This document shows, one piece after another, positions 11,601 to 24,200 of a DNA stretch of 64,000 bases. The stretch's first letter is position 1. Each line of letters starts with the position of its first letter. The translations under genes were made by a program, and so were the position numbers. This DNA is from Scatophagus argus (taxonomy: Eukaryota; Chordata; Actinopteri; Scatophagidae), in assembly GCF_020382885.2 (NCBI RefSeq), contig NC_058496.1, positions 24,036,501 to 24,100,500 on the forward strand, given 5' to 3'. The notes beneath the pieces are model-generated. The model saw only the letters and a program-made list of their open reading frames with translations. It ran no database searches and was not told the DNA's origin.

Positions 11601-12881
11601 TACAAGTGTCTTTTGCGTCACCTTTTTAAAACATGAACCAAAACTTGTTCATTTCAGGTCAGGTGGAGGAGACTCCTGACTCCATGTTGTTCTACACCTA
11701 CCTACCCAATGAGCCTCTCAGCAAGGAGCGAGTGGAGGCTTTCAGTGATGGGGTTTATGCCATTGTAGCAACACTCCTCATCCTTGATATATGGTTTGTT
11801 TCTTTTTCTTTCCTTAAATGAATAGACAGCAGATAAATACGTTACAGTTTAGATGGATAAAAGACCCCAAGATCTTATTTAATGCAACCAATGTGTTGCT
11901 CTATAAAGACAATCTTTGTATTGCATTGTAATATATGAACTAGTTGGATTTACTGTAATTACGTACCAGTTATGTGTGCATATGTGCATATTACCCTTTA
12001 GCTCATGCCCCAACTTTTTAACAGCATCTTCAAAGCTGCTTTCAAATGGTCAAGATGTGTCTGAGCACAAGATATTTATGTTAGAATTAACTCAGTTTGC
12101 AGTAACATAAAACCACCGTGCATTAAATAGTGTAAAAAAAAAAAGAAAAGCATTGAGATGTGCTGAAAAACCTTTTGAGGGCTAACCTCTCTGGTTGGTC
12201 CCTTTTAGTGAGGACAATGTTCCAGACCCCACCGTTGTGCAGAAGCGGTTTGGCGGCAGCCTGATAGCAGCTCTTCAAGTCTATGGCCCAGAGTACCTCG
12301 CCTACTTCGGTTCATTCGTCACCGTCGGCCTCCTGTGGTTTGTGCACCACTCGCTCTTTCTCCATGTCACCAAGGCGACACGTTTCATGGGCCTGCTGAA
12401 CACCTTCTCACTGGCATTTGTTGGAGGCTTGCCTTTAGCCTACCAGCTGACACATGAATTCCCACACAACTCTCGCAATGAACTGGAAGCCATTCAGATT
12501 AGCTGTGTGATCATTTTCTTTGCAGGTATATTTCAGCTCGCTATTTGGGTAGTCGCTCTTTATAACGAAAAAGAAACTCTGCACCCTTATGTACGTTATG
12601 GTGGATGCGAGCACGTGTTTATGCTAGCCAAATTGTCTCTGTATCCCTGTGTAGCTCTGGGGACATTTTTCCTCACCTGTATTTTGAGTAAATTTAGTGC
12701 CCCAATTTTCCACCTGATGGAGATTACAGTGCCTTTTGCTTTTCTTGTGTTGAGGCTGTTGGTGCGTGTTGGACTAGCTCTGCTACGGCTCATTTTCTGC
12801 CCCGACAGGCGCGACCCCAGGTCTGTTGTGGAAGAGGTAGACGACGAGGCAAGAGTGCCATTCAACGCTGTGGTTACTTAG
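8670..12881 (+). CDS. tmem175: TMEM175, endolysosomal potassium/proton channel
   Basis: Ten coding exons, 8670-8876, 9608-9646, 9899-9996, 10103-10154, 10589-10624, 10737-10820, 11078-11242, 11419-11497, 11658-11793 and 12209-12881, join in phase to 522 residues (human about 504). TMEM175 is known as a lysosomal K+ and H+ leak channel that sets lumenal potential and pH. The protein has two homologous six-helix repeats. Repeat I begins near residue 54 with RLLAYSDALISIIATVM; repeat II begins near residue 279 with RVEAFSDGVYAIVATLLILD. These are the pore-lining first helices with the hydrophobic gate isoleucines. The start at 8670 is the first in-frame ATG and has G at -3 and +4. The first 50 residues are acidic and Ser-rich, consistent with a cytosolic tail. 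The last exon alone encodes 223 residues. Repeat I has YSD where human has FSD. The gene converges on cds1. Confidence 0.95.
8951..8960. promoter_or_regulatory. CLEAR-like E-box in tmem175 intron 1
   Basis: CCACGTGACG contains CACGTG and, read on the minus strand, GTCACGTGG, which agrees with most of the CLEAR consensus GTCACGTGAC bound by TFEB/TFE3 at lysosomal genes. It lies 75 bases inside intron 1, about 280 bases after the start codon, in a CpG-containing region. The motif is seen directly; TFEB binding is inferred from the gene's lysosomal role. Confidence 0.45.
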
Positions 12882-13414
12882 CTAGCTTGAAGGGAAGTGG
12901 TTAGAGAAAATTAAATTAACTGACAGAGGGGTGAAGCATTAGTAAAATGCCTGATCTCTGAAATGGTTACTCTAAGGCTTTGAATTGGAAACCACCACAA
13001 GGAAAAGAAGATGGCTCCCTTTTCAACACTCAGACTGGTGTGAATCTACAGAAGGAATCACTGCTAATGGGATTTGTTGTGACCTCACATGGTGAAGGCA
13101 AGGTATAGAAGGTGTAGAGATTTAGAAAACATGCAGGCAGTGAAGAATATCGACAGCCAAAGCCTAGCCATTCATTTAAAATATTGTAAACAATAACTTG
13201 AAGGGTATACTAATGTTACTTTTTATTGGTTAATAATGAAAACAATTATCTTCAGGGACTGCAAAGCTTAGTTTCAAATGATCCAGACGGAGTTTCCCGC
13301 CTTGATTCAGAAGTCCCAGAGTAACAAAAGGTATAAAATGAGAACAGCTAATTTTTGTTTTCACTGATGCCTTGAAATCTCAGTCCGTCCATCAGCTAGT
13401 TTTAATTCAGCCAT

Positions 13415-13446
13415 GATTATTATTATTATTATTATTATTATTATTT
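13415..13446. repeat. (TTA)n microsatellite
   Basis: About ten tandem ATT units inside the inferred tmem175 3' UTR. Likely length-polymorphic. Confidence 0.9.
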
Positions 13447-14570
13447 TTTACCGAGACAAGATTTTCTTAATATGTTCAGACAATTACAGAAATTCATACA
13501 TGAGAGCTGATGGCAGAAGGATTTCAGTACTTTGTGTACTTCCATTTTTGACAATGACAAGTTTGTTTTCTCGTTTCTTGTCTCCCTTTCCCCCAGTATA
13601 CATGCTGAGGTTTATCTGTGAGCAAATAAGCATGGGTTTAAGTCTGTAGTTTTCAGCACTTTAAACACTGGACTGATACGGCCATAAAATTTCAAATTGC
13701 ACTTTTTTGAAGTATTTTGATTCAGATATTTGTGTGTGTTGCCTACTGGAATGTAATATCACCTTTTTGAATATGTTCCTGTGCTGTTATATTTCTACCA
13801 TTCTCAAATGACCCCTAAAACCTTATGTTTAAAAGTAGAAAAGGGCCAGATTGTGCAATGCTGTTTTTAGTTCAAGTGATAATGATTTTAGGTTGAAAAT
13901 TCTGTTTTTAGAAAATAATGTCAACCCAATGTTAATATATTGTCATCTGAACGAATCAGTTAAATCAAAACTATCATGCTGTTGGCACAGAGAGGTTTGT
14001 ACAGTCAGGTGTGGTATTTGTCCATTTGTCCAGAAGGGGTCGTTGTTTTTTCTGTTAAAGCCATTTTGATCACTGTGATAATGATGTGCTCTGCTGTGAC
14101 GTACAGTTATGTGTGTTTGATACTGATTCAAAGGGAACTCATATCTGAGATGCACTTTAATGGAAAGCTGTCAGGTGATGGAGAAGCTGAAAGCTAAAAG
14201 AATAACGATGACAGAAAAATGTGTGCTTAAACAATGTGTGCATGTGGGAAGCTTGTTGTGATTGTGATTGGTTGGACACTCATTTCTTTCTTGCTTGTTT
14301 TTAGTCTGTGAAGAATGACTGAACAGAAGCTTCCAACTTCAAGTAATATTTTTATTTTGTTTGTTGCTTGTGAGGATACATGCCTGACCCTGTATGTATG
14401 TTATGGTTTAGTCGACACTCCTCCAACATGATGGCTTCCTTGGTTCTCAGTGCAGGTGTTGTCTGTTTCTAATAGCTACATGAGTGCAAATGCTGCATTC
14501 ACTGTTTTACACTGTGCAAAATCTTTTTGTTTTAAATGTCATATCACAAACTGTCAAGCTTTGCTTTGTG

Positions 14571-14576
14571 AATAAA
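14571..14576 (+). terminator. tmem175: Poly(A) signal of tmem175
   Basis: AATAAA, followed within about 20 bases by a second A-rich stretch. It is a good plus-strand hexamer downstream of the tmem175 stop codon and ahead of the convergent cds1 gene. Confidence 0.6.
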
Positions 14577-14600
14577 TGTGAAGTTCAGCATAAAAGTAAA

Positions 14601-17600
14601 TTTGCTGTCGTCATTATCAAAAGCCCATAAAACATGATCAACTCAATGTGAGACATTTTAAAGAAAAAAAAACAACTTTAATTCACCTCCATACAGTAAA
14701 CAGCTTCACAATATCCCTAACAAGATATCAACAGTTGGTGTATACATTACTTTGTATTGCCCATATATTAATAGCATTCTTCCTCAATATAATTTTTAAT
14801 CTTAACCACTCCAGAAGCTAGATTTCCATTAGAAAACATTTCTGTTCAAAGCAAATCACACAAAATATACATAAAGTGATAAATTAAAAAGATAAGCAAC
14901 CAAACATCTGCAGTGCATCATTACCCGACATCTGGGCTACTAAAGCTACTGGTACCTTTTTCTTTCCTGCCTTTATGTTCATTTGCCACAAGTGTTCTAC
15001 CTTCATAGCTAATATAAATTAGTCCACAAAACAATTTAATCTGAGCCTTGAGTGTACCAACGCAATGGTACACTTCTTAAATAGAATAATTTATGTATTT
15101 AAGTGACAAAGTTAGATTGATGGTGTGGACAAAAACAATTTTTTGCCAATTAATACTTCAACTTCATCACTGTCTTCATCTTTGACTTCATCTTTTAAAT
15201 GGATTTGCAAAAAAATAATGTTATTCTGTGTGGATGCTTTAAGTCAATTAATTGATTAGTTGATCGACAGAAAACATCAGCAACTATTCTAACAACTGTC
15301 TTTGTGTTTTTCATAAATTATCTGACAGTATTTTTCTAAATCACTCCCGTGGCACATTCCTGACTCCATGTAAAATAGCGTTTAAAAACCATCTGCTTTT
15401 TGAGTTGATTTTTGGTTAAACTGCCAAAGTCAGAACACTGCCCACATGTCTGCGTGCTCTGCTTCATCTTGTTCAGTATGTAAGCTGGACAGAGATAAAG
15501 CTACAGGCTATGAAGCAGTAGTGTGTTTCAGCAGTAAGAGGGTTTTGTTATAAATTTATAAAGTACAACACAGCTGGTCCCAAAATCCACCCAGCAACCC
15601 AATTCACCTCAAAGGGGGAAAACACACTAAAATGCACTTCTATGAAGTGAATATGAACAGAACAAAGTGGACAAATAAATTTAAACAGCCAAGTCGTCCA
15701 ACAACTGGAGGAAGTGAACAGCACAATATGATACACATTGCACAGGCTGCAGATGCAAACGTAAGCACTCTGGGCCCAGTTCCAAACTCTCTCCTCATTT
15801 TGCCAATTGTCAGAACAAAGAGAGGGTGTCGGAACAGGAAGGAGACACTCGTTTGGACCCGGGTCCAATAAAAGGAGGAAATCAGTGTTAATCAGACAGT
15901 GCTTTGGTAAACATTTCTCTCTGAGAAGATCTGGACTCAATCAGAAAATGTCATCGGCTCCATCAGCCACAAATGCATCTTTGTAACATGCGTATAATGC
16001 AGTGTCTGACTTATCACATTGGTGAGCATGTGACTGATCATTAATGCCACAGATTTCCTGTAGAATTAAATTATCCAAACCTTATTCAAAGGAATCACTG
16101 CAACTGTAATTTGCATGTAATGAAAATATTGCTAACAAAGCCACCGCCCAGAGGCTAAAATGTTATATACTTCAAAATATGCATATATGCAGTACAGAAT
16201 GTACTGTATGTATACACATACTGTATAGAGGCTCCACTCAAGGCATTTGTCATCAATGACGACATCTTATGTTGCAAACTACATTCAAAACTTAATCTTA
16301 CAATAATTTAATGCATAACAGTTTAACAAACATTGAGTCCAAGGATGTGCGAACCTTTGGAGTGGTCTGGTGCATTGACCCCCTCCACTCATACGGCTAC
16401 AGTGCAACTAAAATCATTGCTTATATCGATAAAGGAATCAGAGACTTTATTTAAAAGAACGTAAACCATTTTGGAAATACACATATTTGCCATCTTTCTC
16501 AGAATTAGATGTGTGTTGATTACAGCTTCTATTGTTAGGAGTTGAGGTGACTAGCCTAGCTTAGTGTTAAGACTGGAAGCGGAGGGGGGGGGACACAGCT
16601 TCATCAGGTTTCTTCAAAGTTATAGTAAGTTACAACTAAACAAGTATGTTGTTGTTTTTTTTTTACAGCCAAAGTTCAATTTAATGAAAATTGGACCCCA
16701 CATCAGCTCCACACTGAGCATCAGATGGGATTGTAGCACCAAAGGTCAGAAAGTATGGGAATACCACACTAGAACATTAAAACTGTGATTATTTATTGTC
16801 TAATGTAGTATGTGTATAGCTGCTTTGTAGAATTATATACTGCTCTTCAACATGTGCACAAATTGTTTGCTGTTGTGTGTTTCCGGTTGTTGTGACTACT
16901 ATGGAAAGTTACTGAAGGCAACTTCTGTTCGCCAACAACACGAAGCTAGTTCAACAAGTGAAGGTGGGTGGGACTTGGGCTAACTGTTTTCTTCTCCTTC
17001 CAGTCTCAATGTTGCACGCCTCCCAGCTCCGACTCCACACATGTGCATAAATAAAATGAATCAGAGTGGTATTGATCTTCTAATCTTAAATCTCAATAAT
17101 AATAAGCATGTTTTACAGATGTGGAACTATTCCCCAAATTCATTCACAATCTCTAATCCCAGCACACCCTCTAAAGCTGAAACCTCAGATCACACCTATG
17201 TCCCTACCTGATAAAAATCTAATTTATTCATGCTAAAAGCTACAAATGAGTTAAATATCTTTTTTGCATATCTTTTCTCAAAGCTTAAAAGTGTTTTACT
17301 TTCATCCCTGTAGATCACACAATTAAATATAGTATTTATTAGGTATTTGTTCAGTTAAATATTTCCAGTATATTTATGTACAATACATTAACTTGAGTGT
17401 TGATGCTCTAGTTTCTGTGTTAACATGCCTACAGTCAATCTTTATTGACTTTAATTGTGCAGGTTATTTAGATTTAGACATACAACTAAAAGCTAAAAGT
17501 TCACACTGTGGAAGAGGAGAACAAACATGGCTTAGTTAAGCAGAAGCCCGTAACAGGACTTGTGTACATGCTACATGTTTAGTTATGCTGTGAGGTTAGG

Positions 17601-18272
17601 GTCATTAAACAGAGCACAGTCTATAAAACAGTGTCTAGAGTAAGTTTGACAACCCTGCTGCATCATTTTGTCCCCCCACAACCAAACCAAAGGAAGACAA
17701 GTCAACAGTCTGTTTGCTGTAGTTCACAGGTCCATGTGCCCAACGCTTTGGGCCCAGTTTATGCTGGTAAAAGCTTCTTAAATGTGTCTGTTCAGCTAAA
17801 GTCAGTGCAATATTTGCCGTCCACAGGGGAAACTGCACACCGCCGTCCTCCTGCACTGAGAGAGCCGTGCGCTTTAGAGTCCGTTTTGTTCAATGAGACA
17901 TTTTATCTTCAGTCTATAAGTTTTTAGGATGGGGGCTGCCTGTTTGCTCATCAAGCATGTTGTTTATGTGCACGTCCAAGTGGAAAGCAATAAAGCTGCT
18001 TATTTTATTTGTTGTTGTTGTCGTTGGTATTGTGTTTTTTTTGTTTTGTTTTGTTTTTTTTCACTACAAGGTTATTCCACGTAGTCTGGAGAGTCACTTC
18101 AGTTTCAAAGTCATGATTTGGAGCTGGTAGGAAGTCGAATGAAGAACCAGCAGGATGATGATGGAAGCTCTGCGAGACGCCTACTTAAGAGTGTATGTAA
18201 GTACATGCTTACATAAACTTTCCAAAACATCACACACACTTTCTAGTCATCACCCTGTGAAGTTGGCATCTT
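14601..18272. other. Convergent region between tmem175 and cds1; likely cds1 3' UTR in part
   Basis: No coding exon recognised. Minus-strand AATAAA hexamers occur at 18004-18009, 17441-17446 and 16792-16797, any of which could end cds1 transcripts; the proximal one would give a 3' UTR of about 270 bases. A 130-codon minus frame at 15548-15940 shows no family motif. A tandem GTTTT-type stretch lies near 18035-18060. Confidence 0.45.
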
Positions 18273-21200
18273 TCATTCAGCCCGGTCAGCAGCAGGAGGC
18301 AGTATGTCCCTCTCTCTCAGGTGGGAGTGCAGTGTGTGGAAAATGCTGAGCTGCTGCTCAGGCTGAAGCATCATCAGCTGCTGTAGCACCTTGCTTGGAT
18401 TCGGCCCTCTGCAACACAACAATTAAAAATGTCACCAAAACAGAATACACATCCATCCATCCATTTTCTATACCGCTTATCCGTCAGGGTCACGGGGGAG
18501 CTGGAGCCTATCCCAGCTGACTACGGGCGAGAGGCGGGGTTCACCCTGGACTGGTCGCCAGTCAATCGCAGGGCCAACACACAAAGACAGACAACCAGGG
18601 AGGCACAGGGAGAACATGCAAACTCCACATAGAAGGGCTCAGACCGGGATTCGAACCTGGAACCCTCTTGCTATGAGGTGACAGTGCTAACCACTGCACC
18701 ACCGTGCCGCCCACAGAATACACAATAGTACAAAAAATCCCAAGCCTGGAGCTACCTATTTTTATAATCACATTTAAAAACTGGAACAATGAAGGAATAA
18801 CAAAATCCAGCAGCCTTTCATGGACCAACAGAACATCTAAAAGCTTCTGCTGACTGTATGTGAAAAAAAAGCCTCTTAGACAACATCAACAAACCAGGAA
18901 GTGTAGTATATACTCTCCCCTGCTCTTCCTGGACCCTCAGGTCCCTGAGGAGACTCTCCAGAGACTGCAAGGCCAGAGTCACATGACAGACGAGTGAAGC
19001 TGAGCTGGCACTAAGGCTAGTGAGATAATCTGCTTGCATGTTTACTGCTGGGTGACCACAACTGCTTGTGTGAGCTGTTGCAACGGTATCTATCAGGCAG
19101 GCCAGACTGATGATGGTTTTAATACTGACAGTTTTAAGAATTTGAGGGAACATTTTTGAAATTTTGATCAACTAGAAATTAGTTATTTAAGACTGCACAG
19201 AGGCACAGTAGTGCAGTGGTTAGCGCTGTTGGCTCACAGCAAGATGTTCTGGGTTTAAGTGTGCCAGCCGACTGCCGTTCTGTGTGGAGTCTGCATCTTG
19301 TCTGCATAGATTCCCTACAGACACTTAGGCTTCCTCCCACAGTTCAAAGCCTCACAAATCAGGTGTGTTTGCCCCATTTCTCTTAATATCAGCTGGGATG
19401 GGTTCCAGGCACCAAGATTTCAAAGTTTTGCCCAATTCAAATCAAAATTTGTCTGCTCACCATGGCAGCTTCATTAAAAAGCTTTACTGCTGTTTACTAC
19501 AGTTTTTCCTTCTTCTGTCAGGTGTTGTACTCATTTCCCATACAGCTCTTTAATGCAAGTGAAGTTAAAGAAGGCTCCCGAACAGTAGCCTAAGGACACC
19601 TTCAGTTGCTTCTGTTGGTCATGTGACCCTCCCCTTGCAGGTCAGAGAAGTCTGTTGTGTTTCAGCCATATCAAGCTCTATGAGAACTACCATAGAAATA
19701 TTTATCAACAAAACAAACTTTAAATGAGTTTAAGGAAGCTGAGTTTTTTTTTTGATCTTACTGTCAGACACCTCTCCCTCTGAACTTTCATTCCTCTTCT
19801 TACCTGATGAAGCTGGCTATGTAGACGTGTGTGAAGGTGGCCATCAGGTACTGACAGTCGAAGCGATCCATGATGCCACCATGGCCAGGGATGGTGCTGG
19901 CAAAGTCCTGCAGGGGAGAGGGAGACCAGGGCGTCATAACAACAGAACATAGGTGCCTTCAGTGCCTGGGATCAACAGGTTTACTGTGTGTATATTGTGA
20001 CAGAAACTTAAGGAACAGAGTGCAGAGATGTTGACTACTAACCTGTGCCAATAAAAAGAAAAACAATGAGCTAATAACACTTAAATCTTGCCCGAAAACA
20101 GATTGAAGTAACAACTGTATCTAGTGAAACATGTTCAAGCAATAACATGACACATTAAGAGAAACAAGACTAAAGCAATACCCCCGATGAAGAAGTCAAC
20201 TACAGACTGAGTAAGCTTACTGGACAAGAGAAAAAGTGATGGAGAAACCGCAATGTTCTTTACTTTGATTTTGAAGGCTCGCTTGAAGCCGCTGGCAAAG
20301 AAGCCCCCGAAAGGCCCAATGAGAGATGCAAACGATGAGAGGAAGATGCTGTGGATCTGGAAGGGGTAGAGGTTCACTGTTTTCTAAAAGAGAGAGACAA
20401 GTAGACATGGGATGAATGCGGAAATGTGATTAGATTAAAAGCCAAAAGTCTCATTTTGATCCTCTTGTCATCACTGATACTTAAATAAGAGAAATAATCT
20501 ACATCACGCAAAAGCAGACTTAAGCAATGTCAGCTTGTTGACGCTTAAATATGAAAGAATTTTAAAATCAAAGTGTGGTCGCTTTTAAAATTGGACGTGT
20601 GCTTACATAAAAAGAAATGTAATTTTTTATTAGAGTGAAATGCCATGTCCAATATGTTTATGTTTATTATATTTCAAATGGTTTTAGTTGATGCAAAAGA
20701 TTTTAAATGAAAGGACATTAAGTCTTGAAAGTCTTACCCATCTCAGGGAGTTTTGCACCACAGCAGGAAGAGTGTACTCCTGCATCACAAAGATATCAGA
20801 AGGCTCACATTCAACTGTAAACCCATTGGACTCACTGTTGAAGCCCACGGGGCACACAAAGTACTGGAACTGAGACAGGAGGTAGGCCAGCTGAGGGAGT
20901 GACAATATACAAGACACAAAGAAAAGATCAGCCTGAGATCACATTAGTATGAGCTTATGCCACCCAAAATGTTGAATTAAGACTATTTTTCTCACATATG
21001 TGTACAGTTTTGAAAATTTCCAATCAGCTGTGCGTTAATAAACACCAGTGAGTGATAGTGAAAGTGGTCAGTATACATGAAGATACTTGGCAAGCCTAAA
21101 CCACAAAAATCCAGTTTACAACATCATCAGTGAGTGTGAGTTCATGTGCGTTCATGTGAGTGAATGTAATGAAAGCACTGTCTGGCAATTGTGAGCATGT

Positions 21201-24200
21201 TGGGAAAGTACCAACACTGTCACACCACAAACAACTCTTAAATTCAGGCAATGGCCGTCTCTTATCTACGCTAGAATTTTAGAAGATAATCAACCACAAT
21301 TTAGAAGTCTCAATTTGTGTTAAAATGTGTCCTCTGTGTCTGTTAATGTGAGTTACTGCACAACACTAACAAATGCAAATTTTCTTGCCTTGTTCACTTG
21401 TAAACCGTAACTGCCGTAATTTCCGGACTTCACTTTTTCCAAATGCTTTGAACCCTGTGGCTTAAACAATGACGCGGTTCATTTAAGGATTTTGCCATAG
21501 TGAAAGTGACGCTGAGAGCGACAACGAAAGAGAGACTGACAACGTGGACACCTGCGGCTTATAGACAACTGCGGCCTATATATGTACAAGCAAGTACAAG
21601 CTTTTTTTCTTTTTAAATTTAGTGAGTGTGGCTTATATTCAGGGGCGCCCAATAGTCCGGAAATTACGGCAGAAGGAAAAAGGGGCCATGTGACTGAGTG
21701 GTCAAAGCAGATGAAGTGTACTCACGATGAAGCCAAAGACCACAGTGGAGAAGAAACCTCCAATGAAGCCCTCCCAGGTCTTCTTGGGAGACAGCTGCAG
21801 GGGGGTTACAGACAGAAACAGAGGATGTCTTTCACACCAACATGACATCAGTCTCACCACAAACTACATGTGATTTAAAATGAACCTCAGCTCAGATTTA
21901 CTGAAAAACTCTTTTGTGAACAGATGTACAGTAGCAGTCATCATCAATGACCTCAATTGGCTTGCAGTTGAAACATACATAAGCTGGTTAATACTGAGTC
22001 TAACACACGCCTGCATAACTGCTGATTAGGCACATATTCACCCTTTTTACATGATGAATGAGACCCTGAGATGCTTTAACTCCTTCATATGTGACAGAAA
22101 CACCTTCTCAATCCAAAGGGAGCAATCAGTGACTTTACAGCACAGGACCACATCTTCAAATGGGAAGTTGCTGACTCCTATCCCTGCCGCAAACTGCCCC
22201 AGTGCAGCCTGGGCATCATGGCTGAGTGAAGCTAACAGAAATATGTCACCACTTCCCCCCACCCCAAAAAACATTCTCCAGTCCTCAGCTGAGTCTACAC
22301 ATTCTGTCAGTGAAAAGCACATAAAAATAAACAGTGAAAATAATCAACACTGGTGAATCCTTTTGGACACCAAGAATGCGCTCAGTCTATTGCCATGAAT
22401 CAAGAACTGGCTCACTTTTCGGTTACAGACCTTGCATTAACGGCCTCTGCACCTATATTACCTACATGGTGTGAACTACCCTGTAATATTTAGATGACTC
22501 ACACGTTAGGTAAGCTAAAGAAGCTGCACAGGGAAAGTCTTCAACTCTAATTTTTATTCCCATGATAAAAGCAACGTGTTTCACCACATTTCCTTAAACT
22601 CGTAAAATTCCGAAGTCAGAATGAATGACAGGCCTACAGCCAACTATAACCACCACTGAGCATTCACAATGTTCCATCAAACTTTCTATACCGCTCATCT
22701 GTCAGGGTCGCGGGGGGGCTGGAGGCTATCCCAGGCGGGGATCACCCTGGACTGGCCGCCAGCCAATCACAGGGCTGACACACAAAGACAGACAACCACA
22801 CACACACACACACACACACTCACACCTAGGGGCAATGTAGAGTAGCCAATTAACCTAATGTGCATGTTTTTGGTATTGTGGGAGGAAGCCGCAGTACTCA
22901 TGCAGGCACAGGGAGAACATACAAAGTCCGCACAGAAGGGCCCAGACTGGGATTCGAACCTGGGACCCTCTTGCCACCGTGTCACCCTCCGTCAAACAAC
23001 ATAAAATGATAAAAATCAATTCTCTAAATTGCATTTCAGCATATTTTCATGATTGTCAAGACAAAGAAATATCTACCATTGGTCTTGCAGTGACGCTGAT
23101 CTCTTAATGGAAGCTCTCTCTTGTACTTCTTCACTAAACATAATTCAAATCACCAAAAATGTAAAACACAATGTAAAACAAGGTTTGCTTTACCTTGATC
23201 AGTGGAGTCCTGCCAAAGAAGAATCCAAACAGATAGGCCATGATGTCATTACAGATCACAATGGAGATCGGGACAATGAACCTGGAGGAAAGAATTTCCA
23301 CCATGTTTCAAGAGACGATGAAGAAATTTACCACAACAATTTAACCACAAGCCAAAATCTGATTAATTCTACCTGCGGCTGGAAAATGTGTCTGCTCTAC
23401 TGTAACTGTCACTGCGGCTGGGAAGGATACCTTGTGTGGTAATCTATTGTGGCAACATGTTGCAAATGTTACGAAAATATTTTTTTTTTATGACTTTAGT
23501 TGAATATATCACATAGAGCATTTAATTAAAATGGAATATACTTAATTTGCATACATGACTTTGGTATCTAAATTATTTGTCGCCTTGGATTACTTGCTAT
23601 TGCAGTATTCAAACCTCAAAAGCCTATAAGAAGAGCACTGCGACATTTGTGACGATACACGTGCAGTGATAGTCAGAGAACAACAAGGCAAGTTTCCTCT
23701 AGTCTGTCTGCAGCCTGCTTACCAGATCATTCCTTCAAACAGGTTCTGAATGACAAGGTGGGACTGAGTTACCACAATCAACAGGGTCACATGGGTCCAA
23801 GCAAACTGGAATGGCAAACACAAACACAAACACCACAGTGTCACTGCACTGGAATGCAGCCGCGCCTGCTCTGAAGTTGGCTCAGAAAACAGTGGAGTCA
23901 TAGCGAACAGACAGATGAGGTGAATGACAGTGAGAGAGTCACACTGCAGAGCGAGAGGATACACATGTTAAAAACATTGAGAACACACATATGGTAGTAT
24001 GAAAAAAGCAGGCAGCAGGTGAAAAAGCTTTGCCAAACATTTCGGGACAAATGTTATTAATTTACTGGACATATTCAAGTGAGGTTTTTGTGAAGATGCA
24101 TGCAGCAAAATTATAAAAATAACTATTCACACTGAAAATGTGCCTTCTTTTGCCCAGAATGTTACTATATATTAACCAGACTTAGCCCACTTTTGAACTT

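Larger units (their letters stand above)
12882..14600 (+). other. tmem175: tmem175 3' UTR (inferred)
   Basis: After the TAG stop there is about 1.7 kb of AT-rich sequence with no convincing frame, ending near an AATAAA at 14571-14576. It contains a (TTA)n microsatellite at about 13415-13446. The extent of the UTR is inferred from the poly(A) hexamer. Confidence 0.55.

Noticed and set aside
15548..15940. 130-codon minus-strand open frame in the cds1 3' region
   Set aside because: No motif, signal peptide or splice context supports it, and it lies in probable UTR or intergenic DNA.
18630..18712. tRNA gene-like A and B boxes on the minus strand
   Set aside because: The same sequence recurs in several copies with target duplications and no cloverleaf or CCA-end context, so it is a SINE head, not a tRNA gene.
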